64,000 nt of DNA from Streptomyces tsukubensis (GTDB lineage Bacteria > Actinomycetota > Actinomycetes > Streptomycetales > Streptomycetaceae), in the NCBI RefSeq assembly GCF_009296025.1, contig NZ_CP045178.1:806001-870000 (forward strand), written 5' to 3'. The translations under genes were made by a program, and so were the position numbers. Positions 16,324-24,982 of this stretch are shown piece by piece. Within the stretch, counting starts at the first letter, position 1, and every line of letters starts with the position of its first letter. The notes beneath the pieces are model-generated. The model worked only from the letters and a program-made list of their open reading frames with translations. It had not been told where the DNA came from and searched no databases.

Positions 16324-18165
16324 TCAGGCGAGCTTCACGTCAGGCGAGTACATGTCGATCCAAAGGGCGAGGTCAAGGGTACGTTCCAGTCCCCGCCTGG
16401 ACGCCTGGGTGATCTGCGGTGCCTCCCGTGCCGTCAGCTTCCGTACGAACGCGGCGTCCACGAGGTCGAAGACGGCGTGGGACGGCTTGACGAGCAGATC
16501 CTTGACGTGGTTCTGGAGCGCGATGGCGTACTTGGGGTCCTGGGTCGACGGGTAGGGGCTCTTCACCCGGTCGTACACCGACTTGGGCAGGACGTCCGCA
16601 GTGGCCTCGCGAAGGAGACTCTTCTCCCTTCCGTCGAAGGACTTCAGTGCCCAGGGGGTGTTGTAGACGTACTCGACGAGGCGGTGGTCGCAGAACGGGA
16701 CACGGACCTCAAGGCCGACCGCCATGCTGGCCCGGTCCTTGCGGTCCAGCAGGATCCGGACGAACCGGGTCAGGTGGAGGTGGCAGATCTTCCGCATCTT
16801 GTACTCGAAGTCGCTCTCCCCGCTGAGCCGTTCGACGTGCGAGATGGCCTCCGCGTAGCTGTCGCGACGGAACGACGGCAGGTCGAGGGCGCTGGTGACT
16901 TCGGGCCTCAGTACGTCGGAGTCGTCACCGAAGTGCTGGGCGAGCCGGTAGAGCCAGGGGAACATCTCGGAGTCCCTCGCGCCCTCGTGGAAGAAGTGCG
17001 CGTAGCCGCCGAACACCTCGTCCGCCGATTCGCCCGAGAGCGCCACGGTCGACTGCTCGCGGACCGCCTTGAAGAGCAGGTACAGCGAGGTGTCGAGGTC
17101 ACCGATGCCCATGGGTACGTCCCGCGCCCTGATCATGCGGGAACGCACTTCGAGATCGGCGAGTTGCTCGGAGTCCAGGACGATGTCCCTGTGCTCGGTG
17201 GCTGCGGCGCGGGCCACATCGTGGACGTAGGGGGTGTCGGGGGTGGCCCTGACCTCGTCGGCGACGAAGTTGTCCTCCCGGCCGACGAAGTCGACGGCGA
17301 AGCTGCGGACCTTCTCGCCGGTCTCCCCCAGTTGCCGGGCGGCGATCGCGGTCAGCGCGGAGGAATCGAGCCCGCCGGAGAGCAGGGTGCAGCGGGGCAC
17401 GTCCGCGACGAGCTGCCGACGCACGATGTCGTCGAGCAAGGTGCGCACCGTCCCGATGGTGGTGTCCCTGTCGTCGGTGTGCGGGCGGGTCCTCAGACTC
17501 CAGTAGACGTGGCTGCGGGGGCCGTTGCTGTCCACGGTGACGATGGAGCCCGGCTCCACCTCGTGCATGCCCTCCCAGACTCCGTGGCCCGGGGTCTTCA
17601 CGAAAGCGAAGAGTTCACGCACCCCGTCGAGGGCGACACTGGCCTTGGCCAGCGGGTTGGCGAGAATCGCCTTGGGCTCGGAGCCGAACAGCACGCCGTC
17701 GGGGGTCGGGTAGTAGTAGAAGGGCTTGATGCCCATACGGTCGCGGATCATGACCAGCTTGCGCGACCGGCCGTCCCAGATGGCGAAGGCGTACATGCCG
17801 TTGAGCCGCTCCGCGAGCGCCTCGCCCCACTCCAGGTAGCCGTGCAGGACGACCTCGGTGTCGGAGTCGGTGGTGAACTCGTGTCCACGTCCCACCAGTT
17901 CACGGCGGAGTTCGGTGAAGTTGTAGGTCTCCCCCGAGTAGACGAGGGCGAGGGCGCCGCCCGGTGTTTCGAGCGTCATCGGCTGCCGTCCGCCCGGCAG
18001 GTCGATGATGGCCAGCCGACGGTGACCGAGCGCCGCAGGCCCCTCCGCCCAGGTGCCGCGGTCGTCCGGGCCTCGACAGGACATCGTCTCCGTCATCGCG
18101 TCCAGCGTCTCGGTCGCTCCCCGCAGGTCACGGGTGAAGGAGATCCAGCCGGTGATGCCACACAT
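16324..18165 (-). CDS. asnB: Asparagine synthetase (glutamine-hydrolysing)
   Basis: The 613-residue cytosolic enzyme makes asparagine from aspartate, ATP and glutamine. Cys2 of the mature protein (MCGITGW) is the glutaminase nucleophile. CRGPDDRGTW and the remaining class II amidotransferase domain run to about residue 200. The synthetase domain carries the PP-loop LLSGGLDSSAL and a later RVPFCDHRLVEYV motif. I set the start at the ATG at 18165 because removal of the Met must expose Cys2 and GGAGGA stands upstream. The length suits AsnB or its amide-forming relatives. The upstream spacer is long and full of palindromes. Confidence 0.93.
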   Translation of the reverse strand: MCGITGWISFTRDLRGATETLDAMTETMSCRGPDDRGTWAEGPAALGHRRLAIIDLPGGRQPMTLETPGGALALVYSGETYNFTELRRELVGRGHEFTTDSDTEVVLHGYLEWGEALAERLNGMYAFAIWDGRSRKLVMIRDRMGIKPFYYYPTPDGVLFGSEPKAILANPLAKASVALDGVRELFAFVKTPGHGVWEGMHEVEPGSIVTVDSNGPRSHVYWSLRTRPHTDDRDTTIGTVRTLLDDIVRRQLVADVPRCTLLSGGLDSSALTAIAARQLGETGEKVRSFAVDFVGREDNFVADEVRATPDTPYVHDVARAAATEHRDIVLDSEQLADLEVRSRMIRARDVPMGIGDLDTSLYLLFKAVREQSTVALSGESADEVFGGYAHFFHEGARDSEMFPWLYRLAQHFGDDSDVLRPEVTSALDLPSFRRDSYAEAISHVERLSGESDFEYKMRKICHLHLTRFVRILLDRKDRASMAVGLEVRVPFCDHRLVEYVYNTPWALKSFDGREKSLLREATADVLPKSVYDRVKSPYPSTQDPKYAIALQNHVKDLLVKPSHAVFDLVDAAFVRKLTAREAPQITQASRRGLERTLDLALWIDMYSPDVKLA

Positions 18166-18554
18166 GGTGATTCCTCCTGCTTCCGATCTCGGGCACAGGT
18201 GCGCGGGAGCCGAGCGGAGGGGAAACGCGCGGAGGTCGAGGCGCACCGGGCCCGGATCAGTTGTAATCAGCACCTATGTAACGAGCGTGTGTCACCCGAC
18301 TGCGTTGAGTCAACGCGCACCGGGCGCCCGAAGGGCCGACAGCTCGTCGTTCGAGCCGTCGGCCTCGCGTGAGCTTTACTCACGCGAGAGCTTGCGGCCG
18401 CGTCACCGCTGGTCACGGATGCGCCGTCAACACGGACAACCTGATATCAGGCCATCGGCAAAGGCTTGCCCAACCAATCAACGCCATGCTGACGGCCCGT
18501 CAACCCTCGTCCCGCACGGGAGCCGTTGTATACGGAACACAGGTAAGAAGGGAG
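18166..18554. promoter_or_regulatory. asnB upstream region with several palindromes
   Basis: This 389-base spacer holds no gene but has a cluster of perfect dyads: GCGTTGA-N1-TCAACGC at 18302-18316, a 10-bp stem with a 5-base loop at 18364-18388 (CTCGCGTGAG arms), CCTGATATCAGG at 18440-18451, and GGCAA-N4-TTGCC at 18457-18470. The sequence near 18255-18285 is AT-richer and may hold the asnB promoter. Confidence 0.45.
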
Positions 18555-18803
18555 TCACCGCCGGGTGGGGTCACTAGCTCCGGCCAGCCCGTCCCCCATC
18601 GGCGTACGGCGGTACAGAACCTGCCGTCCGTCCCTGGTCCTGGCCAGCAGACCGTTGGCGTACAGCACACGCAGATGCTGGGAGACGGCACTCGGCGTCA
18701 CCCGGAAACGGCGGGCGATCTCGATCGTCGGAAGCGGCTCGTCGAGAAGCCGCAGCAGCCTCGCGCGGGGCGCGCCGATGAGTGACAGGCCACGGGACCT
18801 CGG
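18555..18803 (-). pseudogene. Truncated ArsR-type winged-helix gene
   Basis: The minus-strand frame ending at the TGA at 18555 encodes a well-kept ArsR DNA-binding domain (ARLLRLLDEPLPTIEIARRF, then TPSAVSQHLRVLYANGLL and a wing ending QVLYRRT). There is no start codon and no N-terminal effector half upstream. Similarity stops near 18803, about 50 bases from copy A of the dispersed palindromic element. I read it as the surviving 3' part of a regulator of the DUF5937/ArsR type. Confidence 0.65.
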
Positions 18804-18856
18804 AGGGGAGCGGCATCCCGCGCCGCGTACCGAAACCCGGCCGCGGCGCCCGCACT

Positions 18857-18902
18857 CGGCTCCCGGCCCCCGCGGCTCGGGCGCCCGTATCGCAAGGACC
18901 CC
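18857..18902. repeat. Dispersed palindromic element, copy A (one half only)
   Basis: The stretch ending CGTATCGCAAGGACCCC at 18902 matches the right half of copies B and E, including the CCCCCGCGGCTCGGGCGCCC block. The left half is missing. It stands 12 bases beyond the stop codon of the response regulator gene, next to the truncated ArsR gene. Confidence 0.75.
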
Positions 18903-18914
18903 TTATGACGACGC

Positions 18915-19361
18915 CTACACGATCCCGCGTGGGAGGCGGACCACCGTGACGAAGAACTCGTCGATCTGGCGCACCGCCGCTATGAACTGGTCCAGGTCGA
19001 CCGGCTTGGTGACATACGCGTTGGCGTGCAGGCGGTAGCTGCGCAGGATGTCCTCCTCCGCGGAGGAGGTGGTGAGTACGACGACCGGGATGGCGGCCAG
19101 CGTCTCGTCGGACTTGATGCGCTCAAGGACCTGACGCCCGTCGTACTTGGGCAGGTTCAGGTCGAGCAGGATCAGGTCGGGCCGCGGGGCATCGGAGTGC
19201 TCGCCCTGCCGGTAGAGGAAGTCGAGGGCTTCCTGCCCGTCCCGCACCACATGGAGCTGGTTGCGGATCTTGTTGTCCTCGAAGGCCTCGCGGGTCATCA
19301 GCTCGTCACCGGGGTCGTCCTCGACCAGGAGGACCTCGATGGGCTGTGCGGGCACGTTCAC
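18915..19361 (-). CDS. Single-domain response regulator (Rcp1-like)
   Basis: The 148-residue protein is a lone receiver domain with the acidic pair in VLLVEDDPGD, the phospho-acceptor Asp in LILLDLNLPKYDG, and the Lys in YVTKPVDL. The insertion DALDFLYRQGEHSDAPRPD-like segment before the Asp is typical of Rcp1-type regulators paired with phytochrome-like kinases. Its start overlaps the stop of the kinase gene (ATGA at 19358-19361), which makes it the likely partner of that kinase. It has no output domain. The TAG stop is followed four codons on by an in-frame TAA that abuts the dispersed element. Confidence 0.9.
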   Translation of the reverse strand: MNVPAQPIEVLLVEDDPGDELMTREAFEDNKIRNQLHVVRDGQEALDFLYRQGEHSDAPRPDLILLDLNLPKYDGRQVLERIKSDETLAAIPVVVLTTSSAEEDILRSYRLHANAYVTKPVDLDQFIAAVRQIDEFFVTVVRLPRGIV

Positions 19362-21073
19362 CGTGTTGCTCCAAGCTGCGTTGCGTCGGCGGCCTTCGTG
19401 GTGACGCCGGGGGTGGTGTCCTCGTCGCCGGTGGCATGGGCCTGCCCCGGCACGGAGTCGGCGGCGGGTGGCTCCGTACCGCCCGATGTGTCCGGCTCGT
19501 CGAGCACCGGCAGGGTGAAGGTGATCCGGGTGCCCTCGGGAACGGAGTGGTCGAAGCCGATACGGCCCCCGTGATGTTCCACTATCTTGCGGCAGAGCGC
19601 CAGGCCTATCCCCGTCCCGCCGTACTCCTCACGGCTGTGCAGCCGCTGGAAGATGACGAAGACCTTCTCGCCGAACTCCTCCGGTACTCCGATCCCGTTG
19701 TCCGTGACGGAGACCTGCCAGAAGTCGCCCTCCCGTCGGCAGTCGACGGTGATGACGGGGGAACGGTCGGGGTGACGGAATTTGACGGCGTTGCCGACGA
19801 GGTTCTGCCAGAGGAGGGCCAGGGTGGTCCTGTCCCCCGTCACCACAGGGAGCGGTCCCTTTCGTTCGAAGGTGGTGCCCGACTCCTCCAGCGCCAGCGC
19901 CAGATCGGCGAGCGCCCGGTCGAGGACGTCGTCCAGGGGGACGGGCGCCGGTTCCCCACCGAGTCGTCCTACGCGCGAGAAGGTCAGCAGATCATTGATC
20001 AGCACCTGCATCCGCTTCGCGCCGTCCACGGCGAAGGCGATGTACTGCTTCGCGCGGTCGTCGAGTTCGTCGCCGTAGCGCTTCTCCAGGAGCTGGCAGA
20101 ACGAGGCAATCTTGCGCAGCGGTTCCTGGAGGTCGTGGGAGGCCACATACGCGAACTGTTCCAGTTCGGCGTTGGAGCGCTGGAGCTCCGCCGTCTGCGC
20201 GTCGAGGTCGGCGGTCCGCTCGGCGAGCAGCCGTTCGCGGCTCATGGACGCGGAGAGCTCCGCAGTGATCTTCCTGCGCATCCCTTCCACCGCGCGGCCG
20301 AGTGCCTGGACGTCCCGGGGCCCCTCCATGCCGATGGTCTGCTCGAAGTCGCCTCCGCTGACCCGTTCGGCGCCCTTCTCCAGCTTCCGCAACGGCCGGC
20401 CCACCATGCGCCGCAGCACCACGGTGAGGGTCAGCCCGCCCGCGATGAGCAGGACGAGCATCGCGCCGAAGGCCCAGTTGCGGAGGCGGCGGGTGTCGGC
20501 CAGATCGGCTCGGGCCTTCTCCCGAGCGTCCGTGAGGTGATCGTCCTGCTTGCCGAAGAGGGCCCGAAGCCGGTCGAAGCTCCGCTTGCTCTCGTCGAGT
20601 CCGCCGGTGGCGGCGGCGGCCCGCCGCTCACGGACCGACGCGATCACGGGCCGTGCCTGGGTCTTCCGCCACTGGGCGGCGGCGTCACGGATGGCGTCCA
20701 GGTCGGCGCGGAGCACCGGGTACTCCGTGACGTACCCCCGCACCACGCCTCTGAGCCGGGTCTCGTCGCGCTGTCCCTGCTCGTAGGGTTGCAGGAAATC
20801 CTTGTTGGCGGTGAGGGCGTAGCCCCGTACGCCCGTCTCCTGGTCGAGGAGTGCCTTCTGGAGTTTGAAGGAGGCGGAGCTGGCCGGCTGGATGTGGTCG
20901 ACGAGGTCGGATGTGCGGTCATCGGTCGTGGCCTGGAGCCGCACCCCGACCACCGCGCAGACGAGGACCAGCACGGCCATCAGCGCGAGGACGGAGTGGA
21001 TCCAGCCTTGCACCGACAGACGGGCGGTCAACGGTGCTATGGAGGTACGGGACGGGCCGGACGGTGAGGTCAT
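19358..21073 (-). CDS. CHASE3-HAMP sensor histidine kinase
   Basis: The 571-residue membrane kinase has a first helix at about residues 27-49 and an extracellular CHASE3 domain (ETGVRGYALT, about 50-190). A second helix, a HAMP linker and a coiled coil follow. The HisKA domain has its phospho-His in VASHDLQEPLRKI, and the ATPase domain carries LVGNAVKFR, VTDNGIGVP and GTGIGLALCR. It overlaps both neighbours by ATGA, so all three genes are coupled. The likely path is kinase to the lone receiver, to the receiver-phosphatase, or to both. The signal is unknown. The C-terminal 40 residues are low-complexity. Confidence 0.92.
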   Translation of the reverse strand: MTSPSGPSRTSIAPLTARLSVQGWIHSVLALMAVLVLVCAVVGVRLQATTDDRTSDLVDHIQPASSASFKLQKALLDQETGVRGYALTANKDFLQPYEQGQRDETRLRGVVRGYVTEYPVLRADLDAIRDAAAQWRKTQARPVIASVRERRAAAATGGLDESKRSFDRLRALFGKQDDHLTDAREKARADLADTRRLRNWAFGAMLVLLIAGGLTLTVVLRRMVGRPLRKLEKGAERVSGGDFEQTIGMEGPRDVQALGRAVEGMRRKITAELSASMSRERLLAERTADLDAQTAELQRSNAELEQFAYVASHDLQEPLRKIASFCQLLEKRYGDELDDRAKQYIAFAVDGAKRMQVLINDLLTFSRVGRLGGEPAPVPLDDVLDRALADLALALEESGTTFERKGPLPVVTGDRTTLALLWQNLVGNAVKFRHPDRSPVITVDCRREGDFWQVSVTDNGIGVPEEFGEKVFVIFQRLHSREEYGGTGIGLALCRKIVEHHGGRIGFDHSVPEGTRITFTLPVLDEPDTSGGTEPPAADSVPGQAHATGDEDTTPGVTTKAADATQLGATR

Positions 21074-22311
21074 GAAGCGTTTTCCCAGGAGAGCTGGAGT
21101 ACGGCGAGGTCGTCCGCGAGGCCCCCGTGGGGTGTCGCCGCGACCGTCACCTCGTCCACGAGTGTGTCGACGAACTGTTGTCCCGGCAGTGCGGCGTGGC
21201 GGCGGGCGAGTTGGAGCAGGCCGCTCTCGCCCAGCCGGGTGGTGGGGCTCGTGCGCCACTCGAAGAGGCCGTCGGTGCAGGCCGTGACCGTGGTGCCCGG
21301 CCCCATCGGGAGCACCGCCTCGGGCCAGGCACTCTCCCTCGCCTCGTCCGCGACGAGTCCGAGTGCCATACCGCCGGGCGGCTCGTACCAGTCGAGGCCG
21401 GTGGCCGCTTTGATGAGCAGGCCGTGGTGGCCCGCCCGCACCACCCGCAGCGTGCGGTGGTCGGGGGTGAAGCGCATGCTGATGAAGGTGGCGAAGACGT
21501 GGCTGGCGGCCCGTTCCGCGACGAGGATCTCGTTGAGCAGGCGGGCCTGCGCGGGACCGACACAGCCGCTGAGCACGGCGGCGCGCCATGCGACGCGCAG
21601 GCACACCCCCAGCGCCGCCTCCGCCGCTCCGTGTCCTGAGACGTCACCGATCACCGCGTGCACCGTGCCGTCGAGTGTCTGCACGACGTCGTAGAAGTCC
21701 CCGCCGAGGAGGGCGTGGTCGCGTCCGGGTTCGTAGCGAGCGGCCACCGAGAATCCCGGCCCGCGCAGCAGCGGCGTGGGCAGGAGTCCCCGTTCGAGGC
21801 GCGCGTTCTCGCTGGCGAGGAGTTGGCCCGCCTGGAGCGCGGCGGCCGAGCGCTCCACCTGCTTGCGCTGGAGGGCGTAGCGGACGGCGCGGCCCAGGGA
21901 CTCCGGTTCGACCCGGCCCTTGAGCAGGTAGTCCTGGGCTCCCTCCGCGACGGCGTGCAGTCCCGCCTCGCTCTCGGAGAGGCCCGTCAGAACGACGATG
22001 GCGGCGTCCGGGGCCACGTGGAGGATCCGCCGCACCGCGTCCATGCCGTGTGCGTCGGGGAGGTGCAGGTCGAGCAGGACGCAGACGGGTTTGACGCAGT
22101 GGTCGAGGAACTGCTGCGCCTCCGCCAGCGTCTTGCACCACGTGGCTTCGAGCGGGAGGTCGCTGTCGGCCAGATATTCGGTCACGAGCAGCGCGTCCCC
22201 CGCGTCGTCCTCGACGAGGACGAGAGCCGCGTCGAGGCCCCACTCGGGGACCGGGGACTCGTCGCGCGCACGCGGTACGACGGCTTCCAGCCCCATCGGC
22301 CGGTCGGCCAC
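21070..22311 (-). CDS. Receiver-PP2C (SpoIIE/RsbU-type) phosphatase
   Basis: The 413-residue protein has a receiver domain (LVLVEDDAGD, phospho-Asp in CVLLDLHLPDAHG), a coiled-coil linker, and a C-terminal PP2C-type serine phosphatase with GGDFYDVV and IGDVSGHGAAEA, the metal-binding aspartates. Such proteins dephosphorylate anti-anti-sigma factors and so release a sigma factor, here under control of the coupled kinase. I chose the GTG at 22311 because AGGTGGGG precedes it. The ATG at 22296 has no Shine-Dalgarno. It is the first gene of the three-gene operon. The target might be the SigB/F-type system near 62 kb, but nothing here proves it. Confidence 0.92.
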   Translation of the reverse strand: MADRPMGLEAVVPRARDESPVPEWGLDAALVLVEDDAGDALLVTEYLADSDLPLEATWCKTLAEAQQFLDHCVKPVCVLLDLHLPDAHGMDAVRRILHVAPDAAIVVLTGLSESEAGLHAVAEGAQDYLLKGRVEPESLGRAVRYALQRKQVERSAAALQAGQLLASENARLERGLLPTPLLRGPGFSVAARYEPGRDHALLGGDFYDVVQTLDGTVHAVIGDVSGHGAAEAALGVCLRVAWRAAVLSGCVGPAQARLLNEILVAERAASHVFATFISMRFTPDHRTLRVVRAGHHGLLIKAATGLDWYEPPGGMALGLVADEARESAWPEAVLPMGPGTTVTACTDGLFEWRTSPTTRLGESGLLQLARRHAALPGQQFVDTLVDEVTVAATPHGGLADDLAVLQLSWENAS

Positions 22312-22601
22312 TTCACACCCCCACCTGACAGCAGGCGTCCATGTGTCGGACCACCGCGTGAAGACGAAGCATACTGTCATCCGAGCTGCCCGTGCGCGGG
22401 CGACGGCGCAGTTCACAGGCGCTCGCGAGGGGTGAGCGGGGGTCGTACGCCCCGATCCGGGGAGTACGGCGCGGGAGTGGTCGCGGACGGCTCGACTCGG
22501 GCGGCTCCAGTGTTTATGCTCCTGCGCACGGCATCGCGCGTCGGTCACCGACCGGGTGAGACGTGGAGGTGCCCGTGAGATGCCCGACGGAGGCATTCAC
22601 C

Positions 22602-22988
22602 GTGTCGATCGAGTTGAATCACACCATCGTCCACGCCAAGGACAACCGCGAGTCGGCGGAGTTCCTCGCCCACATCCTGGGGCTTGAGGTCGGAACACCC
22701 ATGGGGCCGTTCATCCCTCTGGAGACGAGCAACGGAGTCACCCTGGATTTCGCGAACGCGCCCGCTGAATCCATCGTCACGCAGCACTACGCCTTCCTCA
22801 TCTCCGAGGCGGAGTTCGACCTGTCGTTCGAGCGCATCAAGGCCGCGGGGCTCACGTACTACGCGGACCCGCACGGCAAGCAGCCCGGCGAGATCAACCG
22901 TCACGACGGCGGGAGAGGGCTCTATTTCCTGGACCCCGTGGGTCACGGGATGGAGATCATCACCCGCCCCTACGGGAGCGGCAAGTAG
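22602..22988 (+). CDS. VOC-superfamily (glyoxalase/dioxygenase-like) protein
   Basis: The 128-residue protein starts VSIELNHTIVHAKDNRESAEFLAHILGL and ends YFLDPVGHGMEIITRPYG. These are the two halves of the vicinal oxygen chelate fold with the His and Glu metal ligands in place (NHTIV and MEII). The reaction is unknown. I chose the GTG at 22602 because GGAGG precedes it by 8 bases. A GTG at 22563 would add 13 residues that do not fit the fold. It is divergent from the phosphatase gene. Confidence 0.85.
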   Translation: MSIELNHTIVHAKDNRESAEFLAHILGLEVGTPMGPFIPLETSNGVTLDFANAPAESIVTQHYAFLISEAEFDLSFERIKAAGLTYYADPHGKQPGEINRHDGGRGLYFLDPVGHGMEIITRPYGSGK

Positions 22989-23075
22989 CTTCGGCCAGGT
23001 CCGGTGGGGCGCCTCGCGACGGACAGCGGGGCGTTCCTCGGACCGGCGGTCCGTCTTCTCGGCCTTCTCAGCCCC

Positions 23076-23486
23076 TCAGCGGGACAGGCTCACCCTGATC
23101 TCCTTGCCCCCGCCCTCGACGGGGTGGGCGGCGACGGCGTCCGCGAGCTGCTGGATCATGGGCCAGCCGAACCCCCCGGTGCGGCCGGTGAGATCGGGCG
23201 GGCGGATCTGCGGAAGCATCGAACTCGGGTCCTCCACGCCGATGTCCAGCGTGTCGTGGCCGGCGCTGAGGCGCAGAGCGGTGATTCCTCCGCCGTGCCG
23301 GAGAGCGTTGGCCACTAGCTCCGAGACCAGCAGAAGGAGACTGTCTGCGGTGTGCGCGGAGACGGCCGGCCTCAGCTCTTCAAGGAATTCCATGGTCGCC
23401 GCGCGGGCGTCAGAGGCGTACTGCGGGCGGCTGACGTGGGCGGTCCGCTGGTCGGGCGGCCCGTCGATCACGTTCGGATGCTGCAT
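23076..23486 (-). CDS. RsbW/SpoIIAB-type ATP-binding protein
   Basis: The 136-residue protein has the GHKL kinase motifs of anti-sigma factors: the N box in LLVSELVANALRHGGG, a G1-like DIGVEDPSS, and GGFGWPMIQQLAD for G2. Members bind a sigma factor or phosphorylate an anti-anti-sigma factor. I set the start at the ATG at 23486, preceded by GGGGTG. The longer frame upstream adds non-homologous residues. No sigma gene adjoins it, so the partner is unknown. Confidence 0.85.
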   Translation of the reverse strand: MQHPNVIDGPPDQRTAHVSRPQYASDARAATMEFLEELRPAVSAHTADSLLLLVSELVANALRHGGGITALRLSAGHDTLDIGVEDPSSMLPQIRPPDLTGRTGGFGWPMIQQLADAVAAHPVEGGGKEIRVSLSR

Positions 23487-23790
23487 GTGTTTCACCCCGT
23501 AACTGGGAGCGCTGGCGACTCCTCTTTCGTTCCTGAGATTCTGCCTACCCTGCTTCGCTGTCTTGAAAAGTGGGCTGCGCCAGTGATCCCGAGAGGGGAA
23601 CACCCGCGCCACGGCCCGCGTGGCCCCGGCTCCGTCCGAAGGACGCTGATGGGGCGTCGTTCAGGGGGAGCCGGGGCCACGCGGGGGCGAACGGGGAAGA
23701 CCTACGCGGGGAAGCTCCGTACAAGGGAACTCCGCGCGGGACAGGCCCACGTGGGAATGCCCCACCGGGGACAGCTCCGCGCAGGGCAGG
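23487..23790. other. Intergenic region, no gene seen
   Basis: This spacer separates two minus-strand genes. The segment near 23500-23570 is AT-richer and probably contains the promoter of the ATPase gene. The segment 23690-23790 has loosely repeated GGGACA and CTCCGCGC words but no reading frame that I trust. Confidence 0.4.
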
Positions 23791-23979
23791 TCAGGAGCCG
23801 GCTCCCGGCGTCCGGCCCTGGTCGGGCGCCGGGGCCACCGGCGCCGCCTGGCCGTGCCAGCTCAGTGCCCGCTCCGCCTGTCTGCGGATCTGCTCCGCGG
23901 TCTCACGGGAATCGGTGAGGACATCACCCTGTTCGTCGACAAGCTGCTGGTAAATGGGGGTGGGGGTGGTGGAGGACAC
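23791..23979 (-). CDS. Small conserved Streptomyces protein of unknown function
   Basis: From the GTG at 23979 the product has 62 residues and begins VSSTTPTPIYQQLVDEQGDV, followed by TAEQIRRQAERAL, a predicted helix, and then a Pro/Ala-rich tail. I know similar short proteins from other Streptomyces but no function. A GTG at 24033, 5 bases past the stop of the DUF5133 gene upstream, would give 80 residues and fits coupling, so the start is uncertain. It is probably cotranscribed with the DUF5133 gene. Confidence 0.6.
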   Translation of the reverse strand: MSSTTPTPIYQQLVDEQGDVLTDSRETAEQIRRQAERALSWHGQAAPVAPAPDQGRTPGAGS

Positions 23980-24037
23980 AATGAGGTCTTTCTGTCTCGC
24001 CGGCCTTCTTACGGTGCGGACCGCGTCACTCACGGAC

Positions 24038-24319
24038 TCACGCGGTGAGGATTACAGACGCGTCGGTCCGCGCCTTCACGGGGGTGGGCACCCCGGTCAC
24101 CGCCGCACTCCCCCTGCCGTCCGTGGCGGGCGCCGACCGTTCACGCGCGGCGGCCAGTGCCGCCTCGACCGTGCGGGTGCCGGTCGAGACACACAGGGTG
24201 TAGGTCACGTCCTCCAGATCACGGCGTGATTCCACCGTGTTCTCCTCGGTGTGCCGGGCCTGAAGCCGCTCAAAGCGGTTGATGAGCTTTCGGAGCACCA
24301 TGGGGTGGGCGAGGAGCAC
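24038..24319 (-). CDS. DUF5133-family protein
   Basis: The 93-residue product begins with GTG as MLLAHPMVLRKLINRFERL and contains ESRRDLEDVTYTLCVSTGTRTVEAAL, the core of DUF5133. It is a paralogue of the protein at 13014 and carries a longer Ala/Thr-rich tail. The family is found in Streptomyces and has no known function. GAAGGG stands 8 bases before the start. The small gene at 23791 follows closely. Confidence 0.8.
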   Translation of the reverse strand: MLLAHPMVLRKLINRFERLQARHTEENTVESRRDLEDVTYTLCVSTGTRTVEAALAAARERSAPATDGRGSAAVTGVPTPVKARTDASVILTA

Positions 24320-24554
24320 GATCCGTCCCTTCTGTCACAAGGCTGGCAGGACTCACAGGAATGACGCTTCCCCGCGTACCCCGGACAGGTTTAGACCATG
24401 CCGCATCGCGCCACACTGTTCCGATCAACGTACTTTTCCCTCTACGATCCTCCCAGAGAAGAGCGTGCCGAGTTCCGGGCCTTCGCCCGACCGCGCCGCT
24501 CCTCCACCGGCTCCCAGCCCCCGAGCCCGCGTTGTACCGCACTCTCAGGAGCGT

Positions 24555-24590
24555 GGCTGGAGCCGCATCGCCGACTACGCGGCTCCAGCC
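24555..24590. terminator. Hairpin of unknown role
   Basis: GGCTGGAGCCGC and GCGGCTCCAGCC form a perfect 12-bp stem with a 12-base loop. No T tract follows on either strand and no gene ends nearby, so it could be a relic, a small-RNA structure or a boundary terminator. Confidence 0.4.
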
Positions 24591-24692
24591 GCTGCCCTCC
24601 CGAGCACGGCGACGGGTGATTCCGCGCGCCCGCCGCCCGGGAGGACACCTCGCGCGACGAGGCAGGAGGGGGAGCCTCAGCCTCTCGCGCAC

Positions 24693-24722
24693 ACGGCCGC
24701 CGCCGCTTGTACGGCGGCGGCC
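24693..24722. terminator. Hairpin of unknown role
   Basis: CGGCCGCCGCCG and CGGCGGCGGCCG form a perfect 12-bp stem around the loop CTTGTA. No gene end adjoins it. It may insulate the TetR promoter from upstream transcription. Confidence 0.4.
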
Positions 24723-24960
24723 GTCCGACCCTGCGGACGGCCGGTCCCGCGGTCTTAGAGACTGCCACCGCTCATCGCTCACGTCTATGAACCCGCCCGG
24801 TCGAGCGGCGACGAGAGACAGCGCTCCCACGACGACCGGGGGCGGTCACGATGTGCCGAACGCCCCCTGAACCGCGCCCGCGTCACGAGGGACAAGCCAC
24901 CCACCCAACCGCTTGGCGCCACCGCGGACCCTCCCCGCCCGGCCTCGCCCTCCCCCGGTA

Positions 24961-24982
24961 TTGCACTGACCGTTCCAGAACG
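24961..24982. promoter_or_regulatory. TetR operator candidate, autoregulatory copy
   Basis: The sequence TTGCACTGACCGTTCC and the six bases after it match 16 of 22 positions of a stretch at 25725 ahead of the MFS gene. It lies 14 bases before the TetR start, where a repressor would block the promoter. Confidence 0.6.

Noticed and set aside
16132..18372. Plus-strand open frame of 746 codons opposite asnB
   Set aside because: asnB on the other strand has all family motifs and a Shine-Dalgarno. The plus frame is its complement.
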